A DNA stretch of 64,000 bases from Siphonodentalium dalli (GCA_032622095.1 CP136063.1:74441980-74505979); one strand, 5' to 3'; shown: positions 25,702 to 37,987, numbered from the stretch's first letter. Program-made: numbers and translations. The notes: a model not told the origin generated them from the sequence alone.

Positions 25702-26789
25702 GCTCCATTTAGGGTCCTGCGAATTGAATATTTTGATCGAATCGAATATCGAATCGAATTCTGGAAATGGAATCGAATATCGAATCGAATCATATATGTG
25801 TCGTGCATTCTCAATTGGGCATGTTTTTTCAACGATTAGACGATTTGTGAAACGTTCTATCAACTACATGCAAGAAGTTCCACCATAACTTATGTGGCGA
25901 TGAACCGTCGTTTGCAATACTATTAACTTCAAATGATAATTGTCGAGAAAAAAAGGCAGATTTAAAAAAAACGTCTATGCGGCCGTCACGACGATAAATA
26001 TATAACCACTAAACGGATTATCAGAACTAAAATCACGCAAAATTTGTACAGTCTGCATGTACATGCAAAATTTCAAATCGACATTCGGAATCACCCGTTG
26101 TTATAAACTTGAAGATGCAACAACAGTCGCAGGGTAGCCTGATTATGTAGTGCTGGATGCTTCTTGGACAGATGATTCCATAGATGGGTCATTGTCCCAG
26201 ATGCCTGCGATTTATACATCAGGTTGCATTCATCTCAAGTTTAAGTCCCTGCACTACCTGCAGCTTTATCATGTTTAAAATAAACATGAATAACGACGAC
26301 ATTTTGTCAAGTGTCAAAGAACGCTCCGATGCCGGGAACACGTGTTGTTTAAATTCTCAGCTATACTACATAATGCAGAATATGAGACGGATAGACGGCA
26401 GATAACGCTATAGCGGTTGCTCAGTCTCATAGCTATTATTATTCACGCGCGTTGTCGGTCCATCGGTGATCTCCGGGCTTTTGGCTACCATGTTCAAAGC
26501 TAGAATTCAGGCGTATTTAGTAGTCCTATAGTGGCTAATTGCTGGTTATACTTATATTTAATATATATAATCGCGATGTACAATAAGAATTATAAGATGC
26601 ATATATACATCATTTTCTGTAATTAAGTGGCACAAAAACAGCTAAGATCGATGTGTGTACTTGTCCGTAAACAGCCTACTTTTCCATCAGTGTATATTCG
26701 AAATTTCGAGTTGGCAATTTCGACTCGAATTCGAATCGAATTTGACTTTCGAATCGAATCTCGAATATTCGCAGTACCCTAGCTCCATT
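25702..26789. mobile_element. Non-autonomous hAT-type transposon with 8-bp target duplication
   Basis: GCTCCATT occurs at 25702-25709 and again at 26782-26789, exactly flanking a 1072-bp element (25710-26781). The element ends are TAGGGTCCTGCGAAT (left) and the reverse complement of TAGGGTACTGCGAAT (right), followed on both sides by ATCGAATCGAAT-type subterminal repeats. An 8-bp duplication with short TAGGG-type inverted ends is characteristic of the hAT superfamily. No transposase-like frame lies inside, so it is non-autonomous. Confidence 0.88.
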
Positions 26790-26905
26790 TCAGTATACAT
26801 GTAGCTGTAGGCATATCTACCCTGCATGGTTGAGTGATTATTTTTGCATGGTATCACTCTTTATTATATGCTTCCCCATTAAATAGTGGGAAATTGCCGT
26901 GGCGT

Positions 26906-26992
26906 AGAGTGTTATATCCATCGCCTGGACCGACTCGATGGATAACACTGACCGACTCGATGGATAACACTGACCGACTCGATGGATAACAC
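26906..26992 (+). repeat. 22-bp tandem repeat, 3 units, with upstream hairpin partner
   Basis: Units (ACCGACTCGATGGATAACAC plus TG) start at 26929, 26951 and 26973. Just upstream, AGTGTTATATCCATCG (about 26908-26923) is nearly complementary to CGATGGATAACACT of each unit, so the array can fold. Confidence 0.85.
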
Positions 26993-27013
26993 AATAGTAT
27001 TACTTTTTCGGAG

Positions 27014-27023
27014 ATTACTTCCG
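27014..27023 (+). promoter_or_regulatory. Possible ETS-type promoter site (ACTTCCGG)
   Basis: ACTTCCGG is the reverse complement of the CCGGAAGT core bound by ETS/GABP factors, common in TATA-less animal promoters. It lies about 190 bp upstream of a candidate coding exon (27202-27259). The link to a promoter is inferred. Confidence 0.25.
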
Positions 27024-27201
27024 GTTTATAGCGGCGAATCACATTAAGTTTCAAAGCGTATCAATAACAGCCGGACTATTGTTGTAATTATTGATTTTTA
27101 CGGTTCATAAACTGTTATTTAATTGTTATAATGTTAACTCATTTGTTTTAATATATGTTTCACTAAATTATGTATACATTAATTTTCTCGCATCATTTCA
27201 G

Positions 27202-27259
27202 AATAAAACAATGGGGACTATTTCTTATGGCGGCTATGCTCGATATTTGTCATTCGGTG
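27202..27259 (+). CDS. Candidate exon with start codon, protein unknown
   Basis: A good acceptor (TTTTCTCGCATCATTTCAG) ends at 27201. ATG at 27211 opens MGTISYGGYARYLSFG, and a GTGAGC donor follows at 27260. The phase at the donor is 1. The exon is short (16 codons), so it could be chance. No family is recognised. The foldback element at 27383-27539 would lie in its intron. Confidence 0.25.
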
Positions 27260-27382
27260 GTGAGCAAATCAATTGATGGAATGTAAACAAAATGCAAATG
27301 TCGAAGCTTTCTAACAATTTGACGTGAACTGTAGGACAAAATTAGCAGTTTTGGTGCGGTTTATAGCGCATATAATAAAAAG

Positions 27383-27539
27383 AAAACCTACGGGTTTTGG
27401 TTGAATACCCGGATTATCTCATGAGTGGGTGCAAGGAAGTACAGAATTTCCACTCGCGGCTGCAGCTCGTGGAAATTCTGTACTTCCTTGCACCCACTCA
27501 TGAGATAATTCGGGTATTCAACCAAAACTCGTAGGTATT
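27383..27539. mobile_element. Foldback (palindromic) element
   Basis: Nearly perfect inverted repeat. CCTACGGGTTTTGGTTGAAT and ATTCAACCAAAACTCGTAGG form the outer ends; GAGTGGGTGCAAGGAAGTAC and its exact complement the inner part. A ~16-bp loop carries CTGCAG. No coding capacity. Confidence 0.88.
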
Positions 27540-28685
27540 CTCTATTTATCTACCATTTCCTATGAAATTCCCTAATAAAATTAGCGATAACGAATTGGCG
27601 ATAATAAATATCTGCACCGTTACTGTACGGTGGTTTCGATACAAGGCACCCGTGACGCTGTTGACTGGTTCAAGATTATGAATGAACTGACGTCACATCA
27701 ATCGCATGAATAATCAAAGCGACATTGCAGCGTATATTCTTGCGAACTATAAACAAATACCAACATGCCTACCATAATGGGTATTATGGTATGACATATC
27801 ACAATTCACAAAGTAGCTAATATGTATTTGTTGGGTATATAAAACATGCAGTGTAAGGGATTTTGTCCATTGAATTCAATTTGCGTCAAGAATATTCGAG
27901 TGAACTTGCAGATTAGGAGAATTTAGCAAAGCGAGCTACATAGTACATGTAATCGCGTGACACAGATACCTTTGCAGGCTAGGAGAATTTCCTCAAGAAA
28001 GCTAATCGTCGTTTCCATGGCCACATAGTGACTCGGCGACCTAGTCGCTATATGGCCTTGAGTAGATCTGGGAGTGGGACGAGCTGGCCCGTTTCCAACC
28101 AGCCAACACTCCAAAATGTGGCAACAATATCAATGACCCCTGAATCTGAATAATTTCAACGCATGGCCTTTTAGTTTTATGCATTTCAGCGTTTAATTGT
28201 ATCGAGGAGGTCAGTTGTACTAACTTACTAAGTAACCTAATTTCGCGTCAATGACAATGAATTATATTGAATAGAATTAATTGAATGTTTTCACGCGGAA
28301 AACACTTAAATATTATAATATATAAATTATATTTATAATACAGACTATTACTGTATTTAAGTATTACAGTAAATTATACTCACTTTGTGATCATCTTGTT
28401 TCAAGTTCGATCTGTATCTGTATGTTGGTCGGTGTAGGAGCCTTGATTTGGCTGTAGCCTGTAGGATCACCGTTGGACGACTTACTAGTACGCTGTTAAT
28501 GTTGTTGTTGATGTTAAATCACATGCGCTGGCCGTGTCATCCATGCAGGTGGTTCCATTCAATGATTGTTTTGACAAAGAATGAGTTTTTTTTACTGTTT
28601 GTCCTTATTGTTTCATAGGAAAGCTTCAACTAGTTATAAGAGGACGAAAGTCTTGTAAATATTCTTAGATCTATCTTCTATTCAG

Positions 28686-28778
28686 GTTGAAATGAAACTC
28701 AGTGAAATTTGCCCGCGTGAATTAGAGTTTGGCATCCGCAGGACACCTGATTCTCAAAGAACACAGAATCTTGAGTGA
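28686..28778 (+). CDS. Candidate terminal exon, protein unknown
   Basis: A pyrimidine-rich acceptor (ATCTATCTTCTATTCAG) ends at 28685. The following frame reads VEMKLSEICPRELEFGIRRT and ten more residues to a TGA at 28776-28778. An AATAAA lies about 10 bp after the stop. Composition is coding-like, but the exon is short and no upstream exon of the right phase was identified; the 27202-27259 exon does not join in frame. Confidence 0.25.
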   Translation, partial: VEMKLSEICPRELEFGIRRTPDSQRTQNLE

Positions 28779-29017
28779 CAGCAAAATAAAAATTTGGCAA
28801 AATGTATTATCCCCGACACGCAGTATGACCTTTACCTTTATGTGCAGAGCCAATCAGAGCACGTCCATAGCACATGTGCCCACCGGGGCCTATGCTTAAG
28901 CCATTCTATTTTTAGATACTGAGTTATTTGGCAACGTACTTATTAAGCAGAACAGCGGGATTAAAACAGCGGGACTATAACCCTTAAAGTTACTCAATCC
29001 GATAAAACTCCTCTCAA

Positions 29018-29396
29018 TTACTATTTCAATGGCTTCGGGGGTCAAAAATATTTGATTCGAGTCGAGGAAGTCACCCATCAAAGCTCAGATTTGTTAGATA
29101 TCGATTTTAGAAATCTATTATTTTTCATTATCGGGAATACTTTCTGGCCCAGAACTCAGTCAAAATTGCGTTATTATTACCACTTGATTTTAGAGTTATC
29201 CATCCTTGTCTGTTTGAATAGATTTTGGTGTACACATCCCGAGCAGATTACGGCAGTTGAAGGCAATTATTAGTACTCATCTCGAGTAAATAACAAATTT
29301 CAAAAATCAATATCTAATAACTCTGAGCATTGTTTGATGGATTCCTCGACTCGAATCAAATATTTTTTACCCCCAAAGCCAAAGAAATAGTAATAT
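29018..29396. mobile_element. MITE-like element with ~100-bp imperfect inverted ends
   Basis: The left arm (TTACTATTTC, then GGCTTCGGGGGTCAAAAATA, then TTTGATTCGAGTCGAGGAA) is mirrored at the right end (TTCCTCGACTCGAATCAAAT, CCCCCAAAGCCAAAGAAATA, GTAATA). A related single arm and downstream sequence occur at 53203-53570. Confidence 0.75.
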
Positions 29397-29550
29397 AGGA
29401 CCCTCTGATCGGATTGTTGTTGTTGGAATCTGTTGAGATGGGGACCCTCTGTTCGGATTGAGTACATTTAATGAATGATGCGAAGCAGAATGTCGTTGAA
29501 TAGACGGGTATGAGTTGAACCTAACTGCAATTGTGAATTTGTATTGAATT

Positions 29551-30063
29551 GTAAGGCCCACTTAATGTTCGAGTCATCGGCTATTTTGTATAGTGCCTTG
29601 ATATCAGGTTTTAAACACAATCTGTGCCATAAAATATGATTAAAACACTAATATAGTTCATCACCATTCCATACGTCTGTATCAGAAGATGCCCCTAGAG
29701 AAATCGAAAACATCTTAAATCATAAAAAGATTCCCCCGGTATATGTCATGGCTCTCAGAATGCAACAGAATTCAACCTACTGTATTTTCAATTGAAGGGG
29801 GATAACATTATCTTTAAAATATAGAGTTACCCCCCTCCATTGAAAATAATACACTTTACTTTGCGCAACAAAACCAGATGAACCTTAAGCACAAAAACAA
29901 GTCGTTAACCCTGCGTTAACTCAACAAAAACAACATGCTCACAGTTTATTACACCGGATAAGCTGCATAATACAGTGTTAGAGAGCTTCATATTTCAAAT
30001 GGTATATATAGTGGCATATATTTTATACATGTGATCTGGGGGTTCGAAAATTAAGTGGGCCTT
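29551..30063. mobile_element. Short-TIR element containing an internal hairpin
   Basis: AAGGCCCACTTAATGTTCGA at the left matches the reverse complement of TCGAAAATTAAGTGGGCCTT at the right. Inside, GTATTTTCAATTGAAGGGGG (about 29780) and CCCCCCTCCATTGAAAATAA (about 29829) form a second inverted pair. No coding frame. Confidence 0.6.
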
Positions 30064-30345
30064 GAATGTTGATGTTTTTTTTTCAAATACAGATTGCCAG
30101 TTCGGAAAAACTATATCTCTTACATGTAGTTTATTTCAGTCATCGTGTTTTTAACTTTCCACAATGAACGATAAACTGATACTCTTTTCTTGCTATTAAT
30201 AACCGATATCTAGGACAATTTGGGAATTAGAAGTGGATGTATAAATGTACTATATATGAATACTAGCGTAATCGTATTTTTCATTCCTCGTGTGGTTTTT
30301 GTGGTGGGGTGCAAATTTTGATTCATTTCTGGTTAAATACGCCCA

Positions 30346-30467
30346 GAATAGAAAACCTTCGGAATAGCGAACCTTCGGAATAATGAACCTTCGGAATAGG
30401 GAACCTTCGGAATAATGAACCTTCGGAATAGCGAACCTTCGGAATAATGAACCTTCGGAATAGAGAA
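30346..30467 (-). repeat. 16-bp tandem repeat, 7 units, inverted relative to 5482-5556
   Basis: Seven CCTTCGG units at 16-bp spacing. The right flank (GAGAACCCTACCCGTTTCAT) is the inverted counterpart of the flank at 5460-5482, so both arrays belong to one repeat family in opposite orientation. Read on the - strand it encodes a periodic peptide (YSEGSLFRRFAIPKV-like), which is a by-product of the repeat. Confidence 0.85.
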
Positions 30468-31827
30468 CCCTACCCGTTTCATACAACCTTAGTAAAGCTG
30501 AAAGTGTCTTTGTATGTATTTCATGAGTTATCTAACCTGAAAATGCATTACTTATGAGATAACTTTCTGTGCACATTTAGCTTAACTGCAACTATGCTAA
30601 ATCATGCAGTCCAATTTCACTGCTAATATACATGTATGTATAGTTTGAGTAAGTATAGAGTGTCAATGGAATCTATTAAATAAAATGCATATAGATTAGC
30701 GCGTTTCCAGGATAGAAAACTCTTTGAAAAAAACATACAACGACAACATCTTTCGCTTAATAGTAAAATGTAAATATTATGTAGACAAATAACATTTAAT
30801 GAACCTGATAAACTGATGAATCAGTGACACAACAGTCAACAGTCTACATATTCCTCTATCCATGTACTTGATTTCTCCATAACAGTATACATATCCAGAA
30901 ATTTCCATGTCCGGTTGGTCAGCCAATGTATTGGCAACATTATTTCTTCACGAAAATCCAGTTCATTTGAAAGAACATCCGAAATATCATTGAACAACTA
31001 AATTAAGCACCACCGTCCTGCAACTTTATATATCAGACAGTGCATCAGTTGCCATCGCATGCTTATAGGAAAGCTGGTTGTCATCGCTGAGTCTTATATT
31101 CAAATCTTGGAACTGTCTCGTGTATCAGAATATCTCACTTAAATTTCCACAAATCTTGTAACATTATATTCAGTGCATTTCTGTGCCAGTTCCTATTGAA
31201 CATTCTCGGTTTATTGGAACCAGCTGACACCAGCAAGACCGGAACAGTCCATAATTCACTAGAATATGTTTGAGATGGTACTACATGTAATAGACCATAA
31301 TTGTAGATACTAGATTTCATTGAACCAATCAAGGAATCTGTTCTTCAGTCACACTCGCGCACACACACACACACACCCTAGGCCTAGTACCGGTACTGGT
31401 ACCGTACTTCGGTTATTACACATCAACTTGAGAAGATTGTACCATCCGTATGTTGTGTCCGATGTTTTTTTTCGCATATACTCGGTTGATGCTAACATGT
31501 GCAAGCTCAGTGTAGCTCTTGAAAGAAAGAATAATTTAATATATTAGTGACTCATTGAATTGCATCCTAATTATGATTGTTATTAGAGTGACATCTTACC
31601 TGCCTGCACTTTTTTCTAAGATTCTCGACATTAAAATCATATTATGGTATTGTACCAGAGTACATGTAACTTGATTGTAAGAAAAATACCTTACCAATTC
31701 AAAGACAACAGTCTTCCAAAATTATACAACAATTTATTCTCACTGAACCAAACAATGTGACTGAATGTCGCAGTTGGCCTGTTGCCTAGCTCCAGGGAAG
31801 CTCTAAAGATTTACACTCTTTAGAGCT

Positions 31828-33968
31828 TCAGATTGGGTCAGTAGTGGCCGGATCTGATGCTCATACCTTTTCTAATTACAGGCGACAAAGGACTCCTGGT
31901 CGCAGATTCTGCTTGGTTCTCTTATTATGGTGACAATAAAGACAAGATTCCACCAAAAGTTCCGAAATCCGCGCCTTCATGAGCTAAAATAAAGACTTTT
32001 GTCATTTGTGCAAAAGAAATTGTTGTCTGTCTGTTTACGGAAGCGATATTTCACCACATGTTAATGCTGTTTGTCATGCGCAGTTCAATGTTTCATGATG
32101 GTCAATAAAACGTGTACTCCACCCCGAAGACGACTGTTGGAAATGTGTACTTGGAAGATATTATGGAAAAACTAAATTCTTTTGCTAAATGTTATGCTAC
32201 TATGCCAATTTATTACATATGTAATAAAAATATTACCGAAAAATTATCAACATATACTTTTTAATAGAATTGTTGCTTCGAAAATATACTATTTAAAACG
32301 TGTACTCCAAACCAGAATGAGAAAAAGTGTAGCCGAGTTAGATCATGCTTTATTACCCACTTCTACAAAATGTTGTATTATACTTTCAACAAGTTGTAGA
32401 AATATATTGGTGATATGAAGTAATTATTTTATTCAGTGAAACATAATCAGTTCTCACATTTGTCATGCATAGTGTCAAAAATGACATAATCACATCGTCG
32501 CGCATTGATAGCTGCGCGAACTGTGTTTGTATTCTAACACCAATAAGGTTTGCTTTCGTGTGCCTATTGCGTATATATATACAATAACAACATTTGTTCA
32601 AAATAAGCTTTAGTTATCAGAATCGATTTAATGCAACAGACTAATGCTATAAACCAGTCTTGAAACTGTATGGTAAAAAAAAGTCTCAAAACTTGTTAGG
32701 CCTATTTATGAACAATAAAATGGCGATATATTATCACTAAAGTGTCACTAAATAGGTTATTATAATTAGCGTTTGTTTCGCTAATATGAAAACATGTTAC
32801 ACCTAAAAATATTTGCTTTTGGAAAAGAGCATTCCGTGTGAGTCTATTCCTGATATGGTATAAATAAATAGCGTTTGTTTCACTACTGTGCGAACAACGG
32901 ACGACCAGATGATGGTGCAAGTTTGTAGCTGTTAGTGCAGGGGGAAAACCAGGACAAAGAAAACTATAACAAAACGGCTACCATGAAGTCTGCTTATCCC
33001 AATCCCAGATACAGGACGAGAGTAGGTACCGTAATTAAACTGAACAAATAGACACTGAATGAAAAAAAACAACCCGATATTGGCCAAATGTATGAGTCGG
33101 ATCCGGAGTAGGGCAGTAGGCCTACACTTTTTAATGCTATTTCGATGTACACTTTATTATAATAGGAGAATGATTGTTTTGTTCAACTTTTAATGAAGTT
33201 AACAATGGTATAAGTATATATATCGTATAGTGATGCAATTATACCATATATCTTCCGAGTACCGGTACCGGTATACACACAATTTCCCCGAGTCGGCGTC
33301 AGGGCCGGAGTATGTCATTTTTTGACACCATGACAAATGTGAGAACTGATTATGTTTCACTGAATAAAATAATTACTTCATATCACCAATATATTTCTAC
33401 AACTTGTTGAAAGTATAATACAACATTTTGTAGAAGTGGGTAATAAAGCATGATCTAACTCGGCTACACTTTTTCTCATTCTGGCTTGGAGTACACTTTT
33501 TAAATAGAATATTTTCGATGCAACAATTCTATTAAAAAGTATATGTTGATAATTTTTCGCTAATATTTTTATTACATATGTAATATATTGGCATAGTAGC
33601 ATAACATTTAGCAAAAGAATTAAGTTTTTCCATAATATCTTCCAAGTACACATTTCCAACAGTCGTCTTCGGGGTGGAGTACACGTTTTATTGACCATCA
33701 TGAAACATTGAACTGCGCATGACAAACAGCATTAACATGTGGTGAAATATCGCTTCCGTAAACAGACAGACAACAATTTCTTTTGCACAAATGACAAAAG
33801 TCTTTATTTTAGCTCATGAAGGCGCGGATTTCGGAACTTTTGGTGGAATCTTGTCTTTATTGTCACCATAATAAGAGAACCAAGCAGAATCTGCGACCAG
33901 GAGTCCTTTGTCGCCTGTAATTAGAAAAGGTATGAGCATCAGATCCGGCCACTACTGACCCAATCTGA
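31828..33968. mobile_element. Large foldback: two ~660-bp inverted arms with ~820-bp spacer
   Basis: 31828-32487 and 33312-33968 are reverse complements with only scattered differences. Outer ends are TCAGATTGGGTCAGTAGTGG and its complement; inner ends are GTGTCAAAAA...TGACATA and complement. The arms carry one shared frame (33378-33725 on - is open; the left copy has an in-frame stop near its middle). The shared peptide includes RNQHILFNRIVASKI-like and KSVAELDHALLPTSTKC segments. No known domain is seen, so the frame may not be coding. No clear target duplication was found. Confidence 0.85.
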
Positions 33969-34877
33969 GTCTCATACATGTGTATATCATGTATGTGACT
34001 CAACTGGGTCTACCTGTTGCCGTGTTCGGTCAATCAGTGCACATGCATCAATGCGCTTCAAATGAGACATGCTAGTACGTAATTGAATTACCTTCTCATG
34101 GAAGATGGACTTATAAACATTTGAGACCAATGTAGATGTGGTTATCAGTGGTTATTTCGGCCAATTTGGCCGGTTACTTCATGTGACTTTTTCATCTGAC
34201 GTGTGTGTCGGATAATTGATCTGGAGGATTTATGTAAATGTTAGCCCAAACTACATTTCCAAGTAACGATGGTTTTGTTGTTTATTTTGAGGAATAATAC
34301 CGCGTCAGATGAATTCAGCCCAAATATGTTAACAGTTGTCGTGTCAAACATTCGGCAGTAGGTTAGCGTTATTTAGTATTTGTGGATGTCCTTTAACATG
34401 GGGGAAATAGACTACTGCGCTTGAACGAGCATGTGAATTTGTCGTTTTTAATGTACAGCAACTTGATAATCAATAACAGAGGCATTCTCTGTCAAATAAG
34501 GTCGCTCTATTTACGGTATTAATTGCGGAACTTTCTAAAGTAAACTACGCGTAAACGGATACATACGGTAAATTATAGAATGTGCCGGAATCGGCCTAAT
34601 CGCCCCATGGCCAACTCGCCCAGTCGACGTGTGTCAATTCGGTACCTACTATAACATGTACCCGAGTCCGATTCGGAATAAAAGATGTATACGGGTGTTA
34701 TATAGCGTTTGGTCCGTTGTTTCTCAATGAATATTATTGAAATTTGGTGTATATGTCCGGGCTGGGACATGGAATACAACAACGTTTGAATTGTTTTTAA
34801 ATTTACAAATTTGTTGATTTTATTCAATTTTTTTTTGTTCTGAAAACACACTATAAAGTGTATATAATATAATAAAG

Positions 34878-35170
34878 AACACGAGACATATATAATTTAT
34901 AAACTGTTAACAAAAGATATCAAATTCAATACATGACAAAGATGACTCAGTGGAGTTTATAAAGTGAACATAAAAACATTGAGGTAAGAATCTTTTTAAG
35001 GAATGCAACTTTATTTAATGATAATAAACACATAAATTAAAATAACAAACATGAGACATACATGATTTATAAACTGTTAACAAAAGATATCAAACTCAAT
35101 ACATGACAAAGATGACTCAGTGAAGTTTATAAAGTGAACATAAAAATATTAAGGTAAGAATCTTTTTAAG
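34878..35170 (+). repeat. Tandem duplication, 170-bp period
   Basis: A ~123-bp block (GAGACATA, TTTATAAACTGTTAACAAAA, GATATCAAA, CATGACAAAGATGACTCAGT, GGTAAGAATCTTTTTAAG) occurs twice at 170-bp offset with few differences. Confidence 0.85.
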
Positions 35171-35460
35171 CATTACTAAACCGTTTAGCACAGACCACAG
35201 TCCACTTCACTCATCCGATCATCACCAAACTTCATATTTATCTTGATATTGATCTATCAGATGAGAGCTATCAAATATTTTTTTAATTTCATAGGAAAAA
35301 ATGGTCGCCAGCGGCCATATTGCATTTACGTTATATTTTATCGCGTCATGTCGATATCTAGTATTACTTAGAAATTTCACCTTTCCAGATTCATAATTGC
35401 TCCATTGACTGTAACAGATGAAATTATTCCCCTCTTCGGATAGAGTGTCACTGAAACTTT
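35171..35460 (-). repeat. Modular repeat family 2, truncated reverse copy
   Basis: The reverse complement matches the left part of 13001-13675: GTGACACTCTATCCGAAGAG aligns to its start, then GGGGAATAATTTCAT and CAATGGAG. It contains GGTCGCCAGCGGCCAT and a CACCAAACTTCAT phrase. Confidence 0.6.
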
Positions 35461-36612
35461 ATTTTGTCAGACTGTCTGTATAATCACTGATTATATATGG
35501 CAATAATCTGTAATAAGATGTAGCACTATTTTATTTTATATTTACATGCAGTGCTGTTTTTATACATCAATTCTAATCCGCCTAGATCATCATGTGATCG
35601 ATCATACATCGCGCGAGGACCTGGTTGAATTAAGGGGGGTTTTATGGATCACTTCTGTCCTCAAACTAGATTATACTTATGACATTTAATGGCATGTTAC
35701 TAACGTGGAGGGTTAGATATGCTTGAGAAACCACCACTCTTTAATTCACACCAAGTTCTCAGCTGTCATGTTCGGATATTAGAACCCATAGCCATGATAT
35801 ATGGTTTATTTTGTGTATACTAGTAATATAGTTATTTTCAGTACCTTTATATACCAGTACTGTGTATAACAATGCATATAAATTAATCCATGTATACATG
35901 TATATTGATTCAACGGATTCAGTGGTTTTGTCCATCAGTCTATCAAATTTGCGGGGAAAACATGGCCACAAGCAGTACACCCTGCTAAATTTCGAATTTG
36001 AATCAATTGGCGCACCCTGCAGCCAGCTTTTATTGGAGAACTTTTTCTTATGTGGATATTTTGTGTCACCGCTAGATGTGAGCCATATTTTGTTCTCAAA
36101 CTGTCCTTGTGAAGACATCACTGCCAGCGGTGATCTTCAATTTTACTATTTTTATGGCTAAATAATTTGGTGATCCTACAGACGACACCCTTGTCCGATC
36201 GTCATCAGATTCCACAATTATCTTCTGGATAACCAGGGTGAGAGTAATCTAATTTTCCCGAATTTTTTTAAAAAACATTACCACAGGCAGAAATTTGGTA
36301 TCTTACTCTTTGATCCTCTTTTGCATGACTGAATTGTTTAGCAACTGTACAGACATATCCCTCATCTGGTTTTTATATACATGTATATCTCTTCATGCGG
36401 ATAGCCAGTATTACGTAGGTACTTCAACTTTCTGCATTCCTGTCATCATTTGAAATATAAAAATTTACCTGATACATGCACCCTTCAAAATTTGTTTCGT
36501 CGTATCTATTTTAATGACCCGTATGGTAATATTGATACAGATATATTTGTCAAACATTTCTTTGTACAATATACAGGTATTTAGTTTGTAACTAAATCTA
36601 GAAATATATAAT

Positions 36613-37112
36613 AGTAGCTCGTGGACCCCACTTCGTCCGGGATGTTCCCCTCTGATTTTCGGAGAAATGCGCGATTTAACCTTGAATTGACTATTTTAAA
36701 GGTGAAGGTCATGTCGGGGTCACGATTTGACCCGTCCAAAACACTCCCCGGACAAAAGTCACGACAAAGGTACCCGTCGAAATCCGCCCGGCTTTATACC
36801 CGATTTGACCTTGAATTGACAATTTTGAATGTCAAGATCAGGTCAGGGTCATGATTTGACCCACCCGAAACACTCCTGGGACAAAAGTAACAGTAGGTAT
36901 CAAATTTCGTTGAAATACTTCCGTTTTACCAGATTTGACCTTGAATTGATCTTTTTGAATGTCAAAGTCAGGTCGGGATCAAGATTTGACCCGTCCAAAA
37001 TACTCCCTGGAAATAATTTCCCCTAGGTATCAAATTTCGTCAAATCTGTCCGGCAGTTTTCCCGGCCATAGCTAACAGACAAACAGACAGACAAATGTCC
37101 AAAATATATATT
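36613..37112 (-). repeat. Modular repeat family 4, reverse copy
   Basis: Reverse-oriented counterpart of 21811-22422. It starts AGCTCGTGGACCCCACTTCG, followed by three to four modules with TTTGACCTTGAATTGA and TTTGACCCGTCCAAAACACT. It ends GACAAACAGACAGACAAATG, then CCAAAATATATATT. A further unit with CTAGCTGATGTACTCGACTT abuts it at 37113. Confidence 0.75.
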
Positions 37113-37434
37113 AAACTAGCTGATGTACTCGACTTCGTTCGGGCTAGTTAGGGATTTTTTTTGTGATCGCCTCCATCTGGACAGTACCCAGTATATACAG
37201 CGTCTGGCCAAACTATTGTTCAATTGGTCCAGAAACATGCCTATATCAGCACGTTCGAGAACATGGTCCCACGTGAAATTGGACCCGTCCATATTGCTCC
37301 CGGGATCGAAGTAGTCCTACACACAAATTATTAGTCGGATCGGTCAAGGTCCAGAAACATGCCTATGAGCGAGGTCAAGTTGACACGTTAAATACCAAAT
37401 TCGAGCAGTGTTAGAGTCTATAACACATACACAC

Positions 37435-37490
37435 ATGCATTCACGCATACACACATACATACATACATACATACATACAGACAGGTGTTT
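37435..37490 (+). repeat. CATA microsatellite
   Basis: Runs of CACA/CATA followed by six to seven uninterrupted CATA units, then CAGACAGG. Confidence 0.9.
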
Positions 37491-37984
37491 CAAAATGTAT
37501 AATCGATAGCTACAACAATTCTATGGTAGATAGTTCACGGCCGACCTGATGCATGCATCTTAGTTTTCTTGTTGGTTAATATTCAAGACGTTTGCATCTC
37601 AAAATTCACGAAAATTTCATTACCGCGTTCCATTCTTGAATACTCAAGTACACGGCGAGATGGATAATATATTAAAAATCACGGATGTGGACGAGGATAT
37701 AGTTAGAATTTAAAACGGATGCATTGTGATCTGCATGTACTAGACAGAAACTCACTTTTAAAACAATTCCTATCTCTTTGATCAAATTATGTATACATTG
37801 GCATTTTTAACAATAATCACGCTTAGCATCTACTTATTATTTTGTTATTTCTTTTTTTCTTAATGATACTTGGCAACATTTTGAGGTGTTCCCCACACAC
37901 ATGAGGGACTTCCTACTGAACATATCCACCGGAATAAATTTTCATATCGTAATAATTATGTCCGATCATTGTTATTCAACGTGT

Positions 37985-37987
<3 letters not shown>

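Noticed and set aside
30250-30486. Open frame with a repeating YSEGSLFRRFAIPKV-like peptide
   Set aside because: The periodicity is a direct product of the 16-bp tandem repeat; no evidence of a gene.
32940-33045. Possible short exon MKSAYPNPRYRTR with a GTAGGT-like donor
   Set aside because: Lies in the spacer of the large foldback, with a poor donor and only 13 codons; too weak.
35759-36161. Overlapping open frames on both strands (120 and 99 codons)
   Set aside because: They mirror each other over sequence that resembles degraded modular repeat family 2; no domain seen.
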